Origin: Devosia sp. Leaf420 | GTDB lineage: Bacteria; Pseudomonadota; Alphaproteobacteria; Rhizobiales; Devosiaceae | Reading direction: 5' to 3' | Length of the DNA stretch: 64,000 bases | Assembly: GCF_001425445.1 (NCBI RefSeq) | Contig: NZ_LMQU01000011.1 | Coordinates: 452,635-516,634 of the forward strand | In this document: positions 32,287-42,254 of the stretch, piece by piece | How positions within the stretch are numbered: the stretch's first letter is position 1 | Layout: each line of letters opens with the position of its first letter | The notes under the pieces: model-generated | Database searches by the model: none | What the model was told of the DNA's origin: nothing | What the model saw: the letters and a program-made list of their open reading frames with translations, nothing else | Made by a program: the position numbers and the translations under genes

Positions 32287-34119
32287 TCAGGAACCTGCGC
32301 GATCGAGAGTGAAAACAGCACTCCAAGCGCCAATCGTATCCTTTGACGCGGACCCTTCAAGCCAAAGCTGATCCGCGCCGGAGATTTTGGCGCCCGAGAA
32401 CGGTTCATCAGACAAATTCGCGATCAGCGTCAAAACCGATTCATCCCCTAGCGTCCACTCAACCTTGAGAACCCTTTTAGCCAGCAGCTCGAACCTGCCA
32501 GCATTGCCGCCGATATCCGCAAGGCGCGGAATGATCTCTTCTTTTCTCAGCGCAAGAAGCTGCCGATAATGCACAAGGCTCTTGGCATGCTCGTCTTTCT
32601 CGAGATCGGACCAGACGAGCTTGCTGCTTTCAAAGGTCGAACGCGCCATCGGATCGGGCGGATCGCCGCGGTCCATATCTTCGGGAAAATTCTTGAGCTC
32701 ATCCTTGCGCGATTGCCTGATGTCATCGGCAAGATCTTCGCCCACATCGGAAAAGAACAGGAAAGGCTGTTTGGGCGCCCATTCTTCCCCCATGAACAGC
32801 ATGGGAATATGTGGGCTCAGCAAATAAATCGCGGCCCATAGCCGGACGCGGTCGGCGGGGATTAGATGGTTGATCCGCTCACCGAACGGCCGATTGCCGG
32901 CTTGGTCGTGGTTTTGCGCATAAGAGACGAAGGCCGTTGGCGGCAAGAAGGCGCTCGCCTCGCCCTTTTTGCGGCCTTCATGCTCCATATATTCGCCCTG
33001 CCAGGAAAAGCCTTCCGCTAGCGCTCGTCCCAAAAGGTCGATGCGACCATCAAAGTCCGCATAATACCAGGCGCTTTCGCCCGTCAGCGCATTGTGCATC
33101 GCATGGTGGATGTCATCGCTCCACTGGGCGTCATAGAGCCATGGCGTGGTGTCCTCGCGCCTTTTAAGCCAGCTCGCTTCATTGTCGGAATTCTCGACCA
33201 TCAAATGAATATGGCGCCCATCGGTCGAGCTGCGGATCTGTTCCGCAAGATCCTGCAGCAGATGCCGAGGGCCATTATCGTGAATCTCGTGGACGGCATC
33301 GAAACGCAGGCCGTCAAAATGATATTCGTTGAGCCAATAACGAGCGCTGGCGAAAACATATTCGCGAATGACAGAAGCGCCATCTGCGTCGAAATTGATC
33401 GCCGGACCCCAAGGCGTTTCGTGCTTGTCGGTCGTCAGCGGGGTATAGACGGAGAGATAATTTCCCTTGGGGCCGAAGTGATTGTAGACCACATCGAGAA
33501 AGACGCTGAGGCCCTTTTCGTGCGCAGCATTGACCAGCGCCTTGAGATCCTCTGGCCGTCCATAGCTTGAATCGGGCGCAAACAATTGCGCCACGTCATA
33601 TCCCCAGTTCCACTTGCCGGGAAATTCGGCAACGGGGAGAAGCTCGATGGCGGTGATGCCGAGTTCGACGAGATAGTCGAGCTTATCGATGACGCCGCGG
33701 AACGTGCCTTCCCTGGTAAATGTGCCGACATGCAGTTCATAAATGATCTGCTCTTCCCATGGCCGGCCCGGCCAACCGATATCGGTCCACTCGAACTGGT
33801 GCGGATCGATGATCTCACTTGGGCCGTGAGCGTCTTCTGGCTGAAATCTTGAAACCGGATCGGGCACTTCGGTGCCATCCTCGAGCACGTAGCGATAGCG
33901 CATGCCCGCCTGCGCGCCCTCGATCTCGACTTCATACCAATCCCGCGGCTGGCTGTTCATCGGTACGGTGATATCGAGATCGTATATTTTGAGCGCGACC
34001 CCGTTGGAATAGGGAGCCCAAACCCGGAAACGCACACCGGTCGCGGTAAACTGAGTGCCGAACTTCATCGGCTGGTCACGCCGAACAACGCGCGGCTCTT
34101 GGGGGATCATGATATTCAT
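32287..34119 (-). CDS. treZ: malto-oligosyltrehalose trehalohydrolase
   Basis: Releases trehalose from maltooligosyl trehalose, the second step of the TreY-TreZ route. The 610-residue protein has an N-terminal CBM48-like domain (FRVWAPYSNGVALKIY), the GH13 barrel with DVVYNHFGPKGNYL, the nucleophile region DGLRFDAVHEI, the acid in MVENSDN and QNHDQAGNRPFG. LFMGEEW near the C-terminus is typical of TreZ. Starts at 34119 and 34110 are both possible and neither has a good ribosome-binding site; 34068 would begin at MKFGTQF. No treY or glgX adjoins it. The cytoplasmic product helps stress protection if its partner is encoded elsewhere. Confidence 0.9.
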   Translation of the reverse strand: MNIMIPQEPRVVRRDQPMKFGTQFTATGVRFRVWAPYSNGVALKIYDLDITVPMNSQPRDWYEVEIEGAQAGMRYRYVLEDGTEVPDPVSRFQPEDAHGPSEIIDPHQFEWTDIGWPGRPWEEQIIYELHVGTFTREGTFRGVIDKLDYLVELGITAIELLPVAEFPGKWNWGYDVAQLFAPDSSYGRPEDLKALVNAAHEKGLSVFLDVVYNHFGPKGNYLSVYTPLTTDKHETPWGPAINFDADGASVIREYVFASARYWLNEYHFDGLRFDAVHEIHDNGPRHLLQDLAEQIRSSTDGRHIHLMVENSDNEASWLKRREDTTPWLYDAQWSDDIHHAMHNALTGESAWYYADFDGRIDLLGRALAEGFSWQGEYMEHEGRKKGEASAFLPPTAFVSYAQNHDQAGNRPFGERINHLIPADRVRLWAAIYLLSPHIPMLFMGEEWAPKQPFLFFSDVGEDLADDIRQSRKDELKNFPEDMDRGDPPDPMARSTFESSKLVWSDLEKDEHAKSLVHYRQLLALRKEEIIPRLADIGGNAGRFELLAKRVLKVEWTLGDESVLTLIANLSDEPFSGAKISGADQLWLEGSASKDTIGAWSAVFTLDRAGS

Positions 34120-34332
34120 GGGTACACAACTGACAGGATGGACTGTGAGGCATCTGGATTCCCAAATGCCTGCGCCCAGCGCGCGTTCCTGCATGTAACG
34201 CTTGCGGCGCGCGCAACGAGGCGATGGGCCGCCTGTTTGAGATATTGAATTCGGGGCTCAATGGTGCTGCAATAGAACCATGTTTCGAGTCTGCGGCGTC
34301 CTACAGCACCGCTTTCCAGAGCGGCGTCGTTT

Positions 34333-35262
34333 ATGCTCACCTATATTCTCAATCGCCTGGGCATGATGCTCGTCACCCTCTGGGCGATCGTCACCCTGAC
34401 TTTCTTTCTCATGCATGCGGTACCCGGGGGGCCATTCGTGTCCGAACGCATGCTCGCGCCCGAAATCGCGGCGGCGCTTAATGCCAAATATGGGCTCAAC
34501 CTGCCGATCTGGGAGCAGTATCTCAATTACCTCGGCCGCATCCTAACCTTCGACCTCGGCCCGTCTTTCAAATATCCCGGCGTCTCGATCAATTCCATGA
34601 TCGCCGCCGGCCTGCCCGTCACGTTGCAGACCGGGCTCCTGGCGGTCATCTGCGTCGTCGCGCTTGGCGTGCCGCTCGGCGTCATCGCGGCGCTCAACCG
34701 CAATCGCTGGCCGGATACGACGGTGATGTTTATCGCAACGCTCGGCGTCGCCATCCCGAGCTATGTCATCGCGACAGTCTCGATTTACGTCTTCGCCCTG
34801 CGCCTCGGCTGGGTGCCCACCTTCGGCCTCGATGATTGGCGCGGTTATTTCCTGCCGGTTTTTGCCCTCTCTGGCTTCTGGATTTCCTTCGTATCCCGCC
34901 TGACGCGCTCGTCGCTGCTCGAAACGCTCGATCAAGATTATATGACCACGGCCCGCGCCAAGGGGCTGCGCAAGGGGCAAATCCTCATCAAGCATGGCCT
35001 CCGCAATTCGCTTCTGCCCGTCGTGACCGTACTGGGTCCGGTCGTTGCCAACCTGATCACCGGCTCCTTCGTCATCGAACAGATCTTCGCTTTGCCCGGC
35101 ATCGGGCGGCAGTTCGTGCTCTCGATCACCAATCGCGACTACACCGCCATCATGGGCATCACGATCTTCTATGCCGCCGTGCTGATGCTAATGATCCTGA
35201 TCGTCGATCTTCTCTATGTGTGGCTCGACCCGCGCATCAAACTGACCAAGGCAACCGCATGA
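34333..35262 (+). CDS. peptide-type ABC transporter permease (OppB/DppB-like)
   Basis: A 309-residue inner-membrane permease with six predicted helices. The N-terminus MLTYILNRLGMMLVTLW is the typical DppB opening. The cytoplasmic loop YMTTARAKGLRKGQILIKHG is the EAA motif that docks the ATPase, and LPGIGRQFVLSITNRDY is the usual C-terminal signature. It forms a channel with the next gene product. Its TGA overlaps the next ATG, and all five genes through 40025 overlap in the same way, so they are one operon. A clean promoter is not evident in the 213-base gap upstream. Confidence 0.93.
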   Translation: MLTYILNRLGMMLVTLWAIVTLTFFLMHAVPGGPFVSERMLAPEIAAALNAKYGLNLPIWEQYLNYLGRILTFDLGPSFKYPGVSINSMIAAGLPVTLQTGLLAVICVVALGVPLGVIAALNRNRWPDTTVMFIATLGVAIPSYVIATVSIYVFALRLGWVPTFGLDDWRGYFLPVFALSGFWISFVSRLTRSSLLETLDQDYMTTARAKGLRKGQILIKHGLRNSLLPVVTVLGPVVANLITGSFVIEQIFALPGIGRQFVLSITNRDYTAIMGITIFYAAVLMLMILIVDLLYVWLDPRIKLTKATA

Positions 35263-36431
35263 CCGACATATCTCCGGAAATGTGGGCCAAGCTCCCGGCC
35301 GACGAAAAGGCGACGCCTGTTCCACCGCCCGCCCCGACCTATGGCCAGGAAGTACGCCGCCGCCTCTGGGCCAATAAGCCCGCCGTCGTCAGCATTGTCT
35401 TCATCGTGCTGCTCGTGATCGCGGCCTTCTTCGGGCCCTATCTCTCGCCCCACACCTATTACAAGCAGGACCTGAAGCTCGCCAATATCCCGCCCTTCTT
35501 CGAAACCTATGCGGTGACCGACGGTGCAGGCGAAACGACGCGCTTCTTCCTCAATGCGTCGAACTTCAACCTGTACGAGGTCGACGCCGAGGGGAACATG
35601 CTCGGCCTTTTGAGGGGTGGGCGCAAAGACATCATCAAGAAGAGCCAGCCGTACGAATTCGGCGATCAGACCCTGACGCTCGATTATTCAAAACTGCCCG
35701 CCCGGCTCGTGCTCGAAGACGGCTCGGAAGTCCGCCCCACCGGCTGGGCCTGGAACAAGACTTATCTTTTCGGCACAGACCAGCTCGGCCGCGATATCTT
35801 GGTGCGCCAGCTCTATGGCGCGCAGATTTCCCTCACCGTAGCCTTCGTCGCGACCCTCGTGAACTTCTTCATCGGCGTCTTTTATGGCGGCATTGCCGGA
35901 TATATGGGCGGCAAGGTCGATGCCGTGATGATGAGGATCGTCGAGATCATCTCGACCATTCCGTTGACGCTTTATGTCGTGCTGCTGATGGTGGTGTTCG
36001 ACTCTGGTCTCGTCTCGATCATCATCGCCATCGGCTCGGTCTTCTGGGTCGATATGGCGCGCATCGTGCGCGGGCAGATCCTCGGCCTCAAGAGCCAGGA
36101 TTATGTCGCGGCGGCGCGCACCATGGGTGCATCCCCGGCCCGCATCCTGACGCGGCACCTCTTGCCCAATTCCATCGGGCCGATCATCGTCACCCTGACC
36201 ATGCTCATCCCCTCGGCCATCTTCATCGAGAGTTTCATGAGCTTTATCGGCCTCGGCGTGACGCCACCGCTCGCGAGTTGGGGTTCGCTGACGTCCGAAG
36301 CCGTCGAGACGCTCCGTGCCTATCCGCACCAATTGTTCTTCCCGGCTGCCGCGATTTCCCTGACCATGTTCGCCTTCAATTTCCTCGGCGATGGCCTCCG
36401 CGATGCGCTTGATCCGAGGCTCAGCCGATGA
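35259..36431 (+). CDS. peptide-type ABC transporter permease (OppC/DppC-like) with a large periplasmic insert
   Basis: A 390-residue partner permease. Helix 1 (about 44-64, VVSIVFIVLLVIAAFFGPYL) is followed by a hydrophilic stretch of about 110 residues (about 65-175), much longer than in E. coli OppC/DppC, before the FGTDQLGRDILVR motif that opens the conserved core. The ATPase-docking loop is AARTMGASPARILTRHLLPN. An open frame continues further upstream but overlaps the oppB-like gene; the ATG at 35259 overlaps its TGA and is the clear start. Confidence 0.92.
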   Translation: MTDISPEMWAKLPADEKATPVPPPAPTYGQEVRRRLWANKPAVVSIVFIVLLVIAAFFGPYLSPHTYYKQDLKLANIPPFFETYAVTDGAGETTRFFLNASNFNLYEVDAEGNMLGLLRGGRKDIIKKSQPYEFGDQTLTLDYSKLPARLVLEDGSEVRPTGWAWNKTYLFGTDQLGRDILVRQLYGAQISLTVAFVATLVNFFIGVFYGGIAGYMGGKVDAVMMRIVEIISTIPLTLYVVLLMVVFDSGLVSIIIAIGSVFWVDMARIVRGQILGLKSQDYVAAARTMGASPARILTRHLLPNSIGPIIVTLTMLIPSAIFIESFMSFIGLGVTPPLASWGSLTSEAVETLRAYPHQLFFPAAAISLTMFAFNFLGDGLRDALDPRLSR

Positions 36432-37432
36432 GCGCCCCCATTCTTTCCGTCAGAGATCTCGCAACCTCGTTCTTCACCCGACGCGGCGAAGTCCAGGCCG
36501 TCCGCGGCGTGAGCTTCGATGTGCGACAAGGCGAAATCCTCGGCCTCGTGGGCGAAAGCGGCTCAGGCAAATCGATCACCTGCATGTCGGTACTCCGCCT
36601 CTTGAAAGCTGGCGGCCGGATCAAATCCGGCTCGGCGACCTTCGAAGGCACGGACATTCTATCGCTCGACGAAGACGCCCTGTCCGACCTCCGCGGCAAT
36701 CGCATCGGCGTCATTTTCCAGGACCCCATGACCTCGCTCAATCCCACGCTCACCGTGGGCGATCAGGTCATGGAAGCGGTGCGGCGGCATCGCAAGGCCA
36801 GCGCCGCCGAAGCACGCGCGCGCGCCATCGAACTGTTCGAGCTCGTCCGCATCCCCTCTGCCGCCAAGCGCCTCAACTCCTATCCGCACGAATTTTCGGG
36901 CGGCATGCGCCAGCGTGTCATGATCGCCATTGCTCTCGCCTGCGATCCAAAACTGCTGATCGCCGACGAACCGACCACAGCCCTCGACGTCACCATCCAG
37001 CGCCAGATCCTTGCTCTGCTGAAGGACCTGCAACGGCGCCTCGGCATGTCGGTGATCCTGATCACCCATGACCTCGGCGTCATTGCCGAAGTCACCGACC
37101 GCGTGCTGGTCCTCTATGGCGGCCTCGTCATGGAAACCGCCCCGGTGCGTGACCTCTTCGCCCGCCCTGCGCATCCCTATACAGTCGGCCTTCTGGGCGC
37201 GGTGCCGGACCTCCGTGACGACACGCATAAGCGACTGACACCGATCCCCGGCTCGCCGCCCAATATGCTCTCGCCCCCGCCCGGCTGCCCCTTCACCCCG
37301 CGCTGCCCGCACGCCATGGCGCAATGCATGGCCGCGCTGCCGCCGCTCTTCGGCGCGGCGCACCAATCGCGCTGCTGGCTGCAACACCCCGATGCGCCCA
37401 AGGTCGACGCCATTCACGAGGTGGCGGCATGA
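36428..37432 (+). CDS. peptide-type ABC transporter ATPase (OppD/DppD-like)
   Basis: A 334-residue nucleotide-binding subunit. Walker A GESGSGKS, signature [15 protein letters not shown], Walker [13 protein letters not shown] and the switch histidine in LITHDLG are all present. The C-terminal oligopeptide extension with a cysteine cluster ([16 protein letters not shown]) is typical of OppD/OppF and binds an iron-sulfur cluster in studied homologues. It overlaps the genes on both sides by four bases. Confidence 0.95.
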   Translation: MSAPILSVRDLATSFFTRRGEVQAVRGVSFDVRQGEILGLVGESGSGKSITCMSVLRLLKAGGRIKSGSATFEGTDILSLDEDALSDLRGNRIGVIFQDPMTSLNPTLTVGDQVMEAVRRHRKASAAEARARAIELFELVRIPSAAKRLNSYPHEFSGGMRQRVMIAIALACDPKLLIADEPTTALDVTIQRQILALLKDLQRRLGMSVILITHDLGVIAEVTDRVLVLYGGLVMETAPVRDLFARPAHPYTVGLLGAVPDLRDDTHKRLTPIPGSPPNMLSPPPGCPFTPRCPHAMAQCMAALPPLFGAAHQSRCWLQHPDAPKVDAIHEVAA

Positions 37433-38448
37433 GACAACCCCTTCTTCAACTGCGCGACCTCCACAAGCACTTTCATCTGCCGACTGCCCCCTTCGCGGCA
37501 AAGCCCGTGCTCCGCGCCGTCGATGGTGTCGATCTCGACCTGATGAAAGGCGAGACACTTGGCCTCGTCGGCGAATCCGGCTGCGGAAAATCGACGCTAG
37601 CTCGCACCGTCATTCGCCTCCACGAGCCGACCTCAGGCAGCATCCTGTTCGATGGGCAGGAGGTCGTCAAAGCGCCCGAACGTCAGCTATCCAGCTTCCG
37701 CCGCCGCGTGCAGATGATCTTTCAGGATCCCTATGCCTCGCTCAATCCGCGCATGAGCGTCGGTGATCTGATTGCCGAACCCCTCGAAATCGCCGGCATC
37801 GGCACGGCGGCTGAACGCCGCAAGAAAGTCGCGAGCCTCCTCGACCGCGTCGGTCTCCCAAGCGATTCCGCCCAGCGCTTCGCCCATGAATTTTCCGGCG
37901 GCCAGCGCCAGCGCATCGGCATCGCCCGCGCCATCGCGCTTGAGCCCGATCTCGTCATCTGCGACGAACCCATTTCCGCGCTCGACGTCTCGGTGCAGGC
38001 CCAGGTCGTCAATATGCTCGAAGACCTGCAGGCTGATCTCGGGCTGACCTATCTCTTCATCACCCATGATCTGTCCATGGTCCGGCATATTTCGGATCGG
38101 ATCGGGGTGATGTATTTGGGCAAAATTGTCGAGCTCGCGACCTCTGCCGATCTCTATCACCGCCCCTCGCACCCCTATACCCGCGCCCTGCTCTCGGCCA
38201 TTCCGGTGCCGGACCCGGAAGCGGCGCGAGCGGTCGAGCCGATGCAGGGCGAAATCCCGAGCCCGATCGACATCCCATCCGGCTGTCGCTTCCGCACCCG
38301 CTGCCCGCTCGCCACCGAGCTTTGCGCGCGAGTCGAGCCGCAGCTTACCGATATTGGCGGCGGGCATCTGGCCGCCTGCCACTTCGCCGGGGAACTGGCG
38401 CAACAAGCAAACGGGGTAACATCCCCGACAAAGGAGAGAACGCAATGA
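37429..38448 (+). CDS. peptide-type ABC transporter ATPase (OppF/DppF-like)
   Basis: A 339-residue second nucleotide-binding subunit. Walker A is GESGCGKST, the signature [15 protein letters not shown], Walker [13 protein letters not shown], and the C-terminal extension carries [15 protein letters not shown]. It starts at the ATG that overlaps the previous TGA. It forms the ATPase heterodimer with the preceding product. Confidence 0.95.
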   Translation: MRQPLLQLRDLHKHFHLPTAPFAAKPVLRAVDGVDLDLMKGETLGLVGESGCGKSTLARTVIRLHEPTSGSILFDGQEVVKAPERQLSSFRRRVQMIFQDPYASLNPRMSVGDLIAEPLEIAGIGTAAERRKKVASLLDRVGLPSDSAQRFAHEFSGGQRQRIGIARAIALEPDLVICDEPISALDVSVQAQVVNMLEDLQADLGLTYLFITHDLSMVRHISDRIGVMYLGKIVELATSADLYHRPSHPYTRALLSAIPVPDPEAARAVEPMQGEIPSPIDIPSGCRFRTRCPLATELCARVEPQLTDIGGGHLAACHFAGELAQQANGVTSPTKERTQ

Positions 38449-40025
38449 TGAAACGCGTACTGCCGCTCATAACGGCAATGCTGCTGGCCTCGGCCGGGTC
38501 GGCCTTTGCTGCCGGCGAATTGACCTATGTGGTCAACAATGAAAGCGCCAAATACGACCCCGGCACCACCGCCGAAACTTTTGCTGCCCCGATCATCGGC
38601 AACACCTTCGAAGGCCTCGTGCGCCTGAGCCCCGAGGGCGAGGTCGTGCCGGCATTGGCTGAAAGCTGGGATGTTTCGGAAGACGGTCTCACCTACACAT
38701 TCCACCTGCGCGATGCAAAGTGGTCCGATGGCGAGCCGGTCAAGGCATCGGACTTCGTCTATGCCTGGAAGCGCGTGCTCGATCCCAAATCGGGCGCCAT
38801 GAATTCACAGATGCTCTACCACATCGTCGGCGCCGAAGAAGCCTATGGCGGGGGCGATGCCAGCGCGATTGCGATCTCGGCTCCCGACGATAAGACGCTG
38901 ACCTTCACGCTCAAGCAGCGCGTGCCCTATATGCTGCAGCTTCTTAACTACCCAACCTTCTATCCTGTCCGCGAAGATGTCGTCTCCGCCGATCCCGAAG
39001 GCTGGACGCGCAATCCCGCGACCTTTATCGGCACCGGCCCCTTCCGCGTCACCGCGTTCAATCAGGGCGAGTCCGTCGTCTTCGAAAAGAACCCGAACTA
39101 TTATGACGCCGACGCGGTCAGCCTCGACAAGCTGACCTTCCGCCTGATCCCTGATCCGGCAACCGCACTCGCCGCTTTCGAAGCCGGCGATGTCGACGGC
39201 ATCGAAGCCGTCCCGGCGCCTGAAATTCCGCGCCTATCGGTTGAGTCTGATGCCTTCCTCATCGTTCCCGCTCTTGGCACCACCTATGCGTTCTTCAATC
39301 CGCATCAGGCGCCGCTCGACAATATCCATGTGCGCAAAGCGCTCTCGATGGCGATCGACCGCTCCGAAATCATCGAGTTCGTGCTGCAATCGGCTGACAC
39401 CCCAGCCCTCGGCCTCGTGCCTCCCGGCATGAGCCTTGCCGGCGAAGATTTCACCGAAGGCCGGGATAATTTTGGTCTCTCGGAAACCGCCGATGTCGAA
39501 GGCGCCAAGGCCGAATTGGCCGAAGCCGGCTTCCCCAATGGCGAAGGTTTTCCCAAGACGCTTTACGTCACCTATTCCTCTCCGCCGATCGAAAAGCTGC
39601 TCGAAGCCATCCAGCAGATGTGGAAGGAAAATCTCAATATCGACGTCGAGATCCAGGCGACCGAATGGCAGGTCTTCTATCCCGAAGTGCAGAAGGTCGA
39701 GTACCAGATCGCGCAGATGGGCTGGGGCGCTGACTACCCGCACCCAATGACCTTCCTCGACAACTTCGTCACCGGCAGCGCCAACAATCTCGCCAATTGG
39801 TCCAACCCGGATTACGACGCAGCAATTGAAGCGGCCAAGGCGACGGGCGATGAAGCGGAATCGCGCGACGACATGCGCAAGGCCGAGGCCATTTTGATGA
39901 ATGACCACGTCATCCTGCCCCAATATCACCGCTACAACTATATGATGATGAGCCCCAAGGTGACCGGCTTCTGGCGCTCGCCGCTCAACGTCCCCTACTT
40001 CCGCGACGTTGAAATCGCTGAATAA
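38445..40025 (+). CDS. peptide-type ABC transporter substrate-binding protein (OppA-like)
   Basis: A 526-residue periplasmic binding protein of the SBP_bac_5 family. The signal peptide ends at about residue 22 (SAFAAG). The mature part has [20 protein letters not shown], the GTGPFRV turn and [14 protein letters not shown], as in oligopeptide binders. The start ATG follows AAGGAGAGAA and overlaps the stop of the preceding ATPase gene. Being last in the operon is unusual, since the binding protein gene usually leads. The ligand could be oligopeptides; sequence alone does not decide it. Confidence 0.93.
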   Translation: MMKRVLPLITAMLLASAGSAFAAGELTYVVNNESAKYDPGTTAETFAAPIIGNTFEGLVRLSPEGEVVPALAESWDVSEDGLTYTFHLRDAKWSDGEPVKASDFVYAWKRVLDPKSGAMNSQMLYHIVGAEEAYGGGDASAIAISAPDDKTLTFTLKQRVPYMLQLLNYPTFYPVREDVVSADPEGWTRNPATFIGTGPFRVTAFNQGESVVFEKNPNYYDADAVSLDKLTFRLIPDPATALAAFEAGDVDGIEAVPAPEIPRLSVESDAFLIVPALGTTYAFFNPHQAPLDNIHVRKALSMAIDRSEIIEFVLQSADTPALGLVPPGMSLAGEDFTEGRDNFGLSETADVEGAKAELAEAGFPNGEGFPKTLYVTYSSPPIEKLLEAIQQMWKENLNIDVEIQATEWQVFYPEVQKVEYQIAQMGWGADYPHPMTFLDNFVTGSANNLANWSNPDYDAAIEAAKATGDEAESRDDMRKAEAILMNDHVILPQYHRYNYMMMSPKVTGFWRSPLNVPYFRDVEIAE

Positions 40026-40034
40026 AATCAATGC

Positions 40035-40069
40035 CTCCCGCCGGACCACCGGCGGGAGCTTCTCTTTTA
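40035..40069 (+). terminator. Rho-independent terminator of the peptide importer operon
   Basis: A perfect 10-bp stem (40035-40044 with 40049-40058) and ACCA loop are followed by CTTCTCTTTTAT. It begins ten bases after the stop. Confidence 0.88.
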
Positions 40070-40082
40070 TCGGATTAAAGAC

Positions 40083-40613
40083 GTGACCATTTCAGTTCTG
40101 CTCGAAACTGCGCTTGGCAGCTTCACCATTGCCGTCGACGACGCCAAGGCCCCCGTTACGGCGGCCAATTTTCTGCGCTATGTCGATGACGGCCTGCTCA
40201 ACGATGCCGAGGCCTATCGCATCGTCAACTACGAAAACCAGAACCCGCAATCGGTGCACAAGATCGAAGTCGTGCAGTGGGGTTATCACACGACCGACGA
40301 CCGGCCGGCGCCCTTTCCGCCGATCGCCCATGAAACCACTGAAATGACCGGCCTTGCCCATAGGGATATGACCGTTTCGATGGCCCGGTTTGCCGTCGGT
40401 TCCGCGGCTTCGGAGTTCTTCATCTGCATCGGCGATCAGCCCGAACTCGATTTCGGCGGACGCCGCAATCCCGATGGCCAGGGCTTTGCCGCCTTTGGTC
40501 AGGTGGTCGATGGCCGCGATACAGTGATGAAGATTTTTGCCGAGGCCGAAACCGGCGCCGGCAATGAATACAAGAAGCAGCCCGTAAAATTCACGCGCGT
40601 TCGTCGCGCCTGA
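40083..40613 (+). CDS. cyclophilin-type peptidyl-prolyl isomerase
   Basis: A 176-residue protein with the cyclophilin core: LLETALGSFTIAVDDAKAPVT at the start, the SMARFAVGSAASEFFICIGD strand pair and GFAAFGQVVDGRD. The canonical FYR catalytic block reads AYRIVNYENQN, so activity may be low. No signal peptide is seen, so it is cytoplasmic. The start is a GTG at 40083, 14 bases after the terminator, so it may depend on read-through or a promoter inside the terminator region. It meets the kinase gene tail-to-tail with no gap. Confidence 0.85.
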   Translation: MTISVLLETALGSFTIAVDDAKAPVTAANFLRYVDDGLLNDAEAYRIVNYENQNPQSVHKIEVVQWGYHTTDDRPAPFPPIAHETTEMTGLAHRDMTVSMARFAVGSAASEFFICIGDQPELDFGGRRNPDGQGFAAFGQVVDGRDTVMKIFAEAETGAGNEYKKQPVKFTRVRRA

Positions 40614-42200
40614 TTATTCCATCGCGTCAATAGCTTGGCGCTGCCTCAACATTTCGAGGAATATCCGGTAGTCCCTGTCGAATTGCGACCGGGCTGCCGG
40701 ATTGGGTGCCCGCGAGGTGCCGCTCTGCTGCATGGCTAGACACGCCTGATCAAGGCTCGGATAAAGCCCCGCGGCATTGGCAGCGACCATGGCCATGCCG
40801 AGAAGCGTTGCGTCGGGCGTTGAGGGTTCGACCACGGCGCAGCCCGTCGCGTCGGCATAAAGCTCCATGAGCAATGGATTTTTTGTGTGCCCGCCGGTGA
40901 TGTGTAGCGTGTCGATGGCATAGCCGCGGGTGTTGAGGGTTTCGAGGATGTGGCGGACACCGAGAGCGATGGAAACGCAGGTGCGCCAATAGAGGCGGCA
41001 AAGGCTGTCGAAATCGCTGTCGAGAGTAAGGCCGGAGATGACGCCGAGGGCGAAGGGGTCGCCTAGCGGCGAGCGGTTGCCGTGGAAATCTGGCAGCACG
41101 TGCAAGCGGTTAGCGAGGGCGAGGCCTTCGGTTTCGCGCAATTCCATGACGCGACGGCAAATGGCGAGGTGTCTTTCGCGGGTCGGCTCACCCCCTGCCC
41201 CATGCCAGCGGATGATGTGGTCGAGCAGCGCGCCAGTGGCGGATTGGCCGCCTTCGTTGAGCCAGACGCCGGGCAGGACGGCGCCGAAATAGGGTCCCCA
41301 AACCCCTGTGGTCGGACGGTCTTCGGCCGATAAAGCCATGACACAGCTCGATGTTCCTGCGATGAGGGCAAGGTGGCGGTCTATGGTTTCCACGTCGGAC
41401 GTGAAGGCGCCGAGGACGCCGAGAGCGCCGGCATGAGCGTCGATGAGGCCGGCACCGACGCGGCAATTTTGGGTGAGGCCGAGTTGGGCGGCGGCGGCTT
41501 CCGTGAGGGAGCCGAGGTCATCGCCGACGGGGCTCGCGGCGTCAGGAAGTGCAGCTTTTTCAATGAGATCGTTGAGGCCGACGAGCTGCAGAAAGTCTCG
41601 ACGCCAGCTTGGCTTCTGGTGGCCGAGATAGGTCCATTTGCAGGTCAGGGTCGATTGCGAGCGCGCCAGCGAACCCGTGGCTTTCCAGGATAAAAAGTCA
41701 GCCAAATCAAACATATGGCCTGCGCGGGCCCAGCTTTTAGGCAAGTGGCGCTTGAGCCATATGAGCTTTGGCACTTCCATTTCCGGGGACATGACGCCGC
41801 CGGCATAATGGAGGACTTCATGGCCGGTTCGCGTGCATTCATCGGCTTCTTCGAGGGCGCGATGATCGAGCCAAACTATTGTATCCCAACGATCTTCTCC
41901 ATCTTTGGAGACAGTGACCGGTGCGCCTGCGGCGTCGCGGACAACGAGGGAACAGGTGGCATCAAAACCGATGCCGACGACATCGGCGGGATCGGCCTTG
42001 GCTTGGGTGAGGGCGGCGCGGACGGCGAGGCAGACGGCGGTCCAGATGTCTTCGCTGTCGTGCTCGGCAAAGTTGGCGTCGCTGCGCCGCATCAGGATCG
42101 GATTTTCGTGACGGCCCAGCAGTTTACCGTCGACTGTGAAAACTCCGGCACGGGCGCTGCCGGTGCCTACGTCCACTCCCACCAGGAGGTCTTGCCCCAC
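40614..42200 (-). CDS. FGGY-family carbohydrate kinase (ribulokinase-like)
   Basis: A 528-residue kinase of the FGGY family. VGVDVGTGSARAGVF is the N-terminal phosphate loop, GIGFDATCSLVV a conserved strand, and the C-terminal TGGHTKNPLLMELYADATG the second FGGY signature. The length and the DATCS motif favour the D-ribulokinase/YDR109C branch. It should phosphorylate the ketose made by the neighbouring dehydrogenase, for example ribulose from a pentitol or fructose from mannitol; the substrate is inferred from position. It is the last gene of the polyol operon, 54 bases behind the dehydrogenase. Confidence 0.9.
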   Translation of the reverse strand: MGQDLLVGVDVGTGSARAGVFTVDGKLLGRHENPILMRRSDANFAEHDSEDIWTAVCLAVRAALTQAKADPADVVGIGFDATCSLVVRDAAGAPVTVSKDGEDRWDTIVWLDHRALEEADECTRTGHEVLHYAGGVMSPEMEVPKLIWLKRHLPKSWARAGHMFDLADFLSWKATGSLARSQSTLTCKWTYLGHQKPSWRRDFLQLVGLNDLIEKAALPDAASPVGDDLGSLTEAAAAQLGLTQNCRVGAGLIDAHAGALGVLGAFTSDVETIDRHLALIAGTSSCVMALSAEDRPTTGVWGPYFGAVLPGVWLNEGGQSATGALLDHIIRWHGAGGEPTRERHLAICRRVMELRETEGLALANRLHVLPDFHGNRSPLGDPFALGVISGLTLDSDFDSLCRLYWRTCVSIALGVRHILETLNTRGYAIDTLHITGGHTKNPLLMELYADATGCAVVEPSTPDATLLGMAMVAANAAGLYPSLDQACLAMQQSGTSRAPNPAARSQFDRDYRIFLEMLRQRQAIDAME

Positions 42201-42254
42201 GCTGCCCTCGCTTCTCCGTCCCGGGCGGAGCTTAGCGGAAGGCAGCGGGCGGGG

